Source of the DNA: Iningainema tapete BLCC-T55
GTDB taxonomy: Bacteria > Cyanobacteriota > Cyanobacteriia > Cyanobacteriales > Nostocaceae
Length of the DNA stretch: 64,000 bases
Assembly: GCF_014698965.1 (NCBI RefSeq)
Contig: NZ_JACXAE010000086.1
Span: forward strand, 248,001 to 312,000
Direction: 5' to 3'
In this document: in pieces, positions 62,843 through 64,000 of the stretch
How the letters are laid out: every line of letters starts with the position of its first letter
How positions within the stretch are numbered: position 1 is the stretch's first letter
The notes under the pieces: generated by a model
Told to the model about the DNA's origin: nothing
The model's input: the letters and a program-made list of their open reading frames with translations, nothing else
Databases searched by the model: none
Made by a program: the position numbers and the translations under genes

Positions 62843-64000
62843 CTATTCGATTTTGAATGTATTGATACTCGTTTGCAATTTCTGGGAAATTTCCACTGTT
62901 TTTTCGACAGATGTGGAAACTTGCCAAGATGCAGAACTAGTTTCTTCACAGGCTTGAGCAATTTCTCGGATGATGTTAATAAGTGCTTGAGAAGTCTGCA
63001 CGTTTGCTAATGAAGTAACAGCAATTGACTGTACTAATTCATCTATTTGTTGAAAGTCTGAGAAAATTTGACTTAAACTTTGCTGAGCATGTTGTGCAAA
63101 ACGGGTTCCTTCAGTTAATAAATCTGTGTCCAAGTCTACAGCCTGGAGTGCAACGTTGGTATGAAGTTGAATGTTATTTGTAATTCCTTCAATTTCTTGT
63201 GTCACTTCGCTACACTTTGCTGCGAGTGTAGAAACTTCTTCAGCAATTACTACCAAAGCTGGATTTTCTTGAGCACGCGCCGCTTCTATTCCTGTATTAA
63301 TAGCGAGTAAGTTGCTTTGCATGGCAATTTGTTGAATCAACACCAATACACGCCCAATTTTTTGTGAAGATTCCTCAAGACGCTTGACTTTTTCATTAGT
63401 TTCCCCAACTGTTTCTTGCCAATTGATCATATTTTCGACTGTGAGATCTATTGCTGCACTGCCAACGTTGGCAGAATGAGAAGCAGTCTGTGCAACTAGT
63501 ACTGCTTTTCTGGCATTTTTTGCAACTTCGTTGATGGTAACTCTAATTTTCTCAATAGAGCTGATAATATGATTAATTTGATCGGTTTGTTGAAGTGCTT
63601 TAGTTGCTAGTTGACCGATCGCTTCTGAGTTTTGAGCAATCGCTTCATCTAATTGAGTTGCCCCCAGTTTTACCTCGTTAATCATCGAGCGCAAATTTTC
63701 CATGATGGAGTTAAAAAAGACGGCGATCGTACCGATTTCCCCATATGTTACCTCGCCACGCACTGTCAAGTCTCCTCTGGATGCTCCTTCAATATTATCA
63801 AGTAGTTGTAGTAGTTGTATTTGTAATTTTTCTTGTTGTTGATTTTGCTCATCTGTGACAAAGCGTTCTTTTTCGATTTGCTCTTTAAAATTAGTTCGTT
63901 CTATTGCCAATCCGACAATTTTAGCAAATTGCTCACACAAATAAATTTCCGACTGCTGCCAAATACGCGGTTGAGAACATTGATGAACAATTAATAAGCC
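62843..64000 (-). CDS. GAF/HAMP methyl-accepting chemotaxis-like protein, 5' partial
   Basis: The frame is open to the window edge, so the gene continues beyond base 64000; 385 residues are visible. The first ~35 are the end of a GAF domain (LLIVHQCSQPRIW, YLCEQFAKIVGLAIERTN). A coiled coil and a HAMP segment (EGASRGDLTVRGEVTYGEIG) follow. The rest is a methyl-accepting signalling domain whose hairpin tip reads IGRVLVLIQQIAMQSNLLAINTGIEAARA. This is the arrangement of PixJ/HmpD-type receptors that work in phototaxis or motility. No CheA/CheW gene is in view. Confidence 0.88.
   Translation of the reverse strand, partial: GLLIVHQCSQPRIWQQSEIYLCEQFAKIVGLAIERTNFKEQIEKERFVTDEQNQQQEKLQIQLLQLLDNIEGASRGDLTVRGEVTYGEIGTIAVFFNSIMENLRSMINEVKLGATQLDEAIAQNSEAIGQLATKALQQTDQINHIISSIEKIRVTINEVAKNARKAVLVAQTASHSANVGSAAIDLTVENMINWQETVGETNEKVKRLEESSQKIGRVLVLIQQIAMQSNLLAINTGIEAARAQENPALVVIAEEVSTLAAKCSEVTQEIEGITNNIQLHTNVALQAVDLDTDLLTEGTRFAQHAQQSLSQIFSDFQQIDELVQSIAVTSLANVQTSQALINIIREIAQACEETSSASWQVSTSVEKTVEISQKLQTSINTFKIE

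Overview
The window is chromosomal DNA of a cyanobacterium, most likely a filamentous, heterocyst-type member (Nostocales or a relative). The evidence is the many HIP1 octamers (GCGATCGC), heptamer tandem repeats of the AATTAAC and GGGCAAT kind, a 31-residue PetL gene, an NrtABCD-type transporter with an NtcB-type regulator, RRM RNA-binding protein, hybrid histidine kinases and a GAF/HAMP chemoreceptor-like protein. The genus cannot be told from the sequence alone.

Layout. 1-2.4 kb: 3' end of a large Hsp70/actin-fold ATPase. 2.4-3.4 kb: a two-gene module of a nucleotidyltransferase-like protein and an XRE regulator. 3.4-4.3 kb: gene-free DNA with palindromic repeats. 4.3-9.6 kb: nrtABCD ABC transporter (nitrate/nitrite; bicarbonate is the alternative), with heptamer repeats in all three internal gaps. 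9.7-15 kb: DUF2459 protein, diacylglycerol-kinase-like protein, single-domain response regulator, aroB, petL and bioB. 15-21 kb: acetyltransferase, small-molecule kinase-like protein, ParD/ParE pair, Tat-type SDR, PD-(D/E)XK protein, alpha/beta hydrolase and epimerase. 21-31 kb: DnaJ-pentapeptide protein, zinc-ribbon membrane protein, ntcB-like LysR gene plus TrpD-family gene, a metallo-beta-lactamase-fold pseudoenzyme, panD, ppa, DUF362 protein, aspartase, pgsA and a HicB-like protein.

31.8-52 kb is an exopolysaccharide locus: WecG/TagA transferase with an MshEN-like tail, two GT2 and four GT4 glycosyltransferases, Wzx flippase, Wzy-like polymerase, Wzc-type chain-length regulator/BY-kinase, two glycosidase-like proteins (GH68-like and GH39-like), a CSP41-like epimerase, an initiating sugar-phosphate transferase, and gmd plus fcl for GDP-L-fucose. 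Together these can prime, extend, flip, polymerise and export a polymer that probably contains fucose. 52-56 kb: second Tat-type SDR with an AraC regulator, a RelE/Phd pair lodged between a wrecked and an intact copy of the 5-formyltetrahydrofolate cyclo-ligase gene, and an RRM protein. 56-61 kb: two related hybrid histidine kinases, the larger with a frameshift, an internal deletion and an in-frame repeat insertion. 61-64 kb: small membrane protein, a toxin-antitoxin pair with a frameshifted toxin, a coiled-coil protein and a chemoreceptor-like protein running off the end.

The observations most worth following are the duplicated gene around the RelE/Phd module, the metal-site-free metallo-beta-lactamase fold, the transferase/MshEN-like fusion and the GH68-like enzyme in the polysaccharide locus, the repeated 3' element behind two unrelated genes, and the rearranged hybrid kinase. 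No rRNA, tRNA, CRISPR array, complete insertion sequence or prophage was seen.
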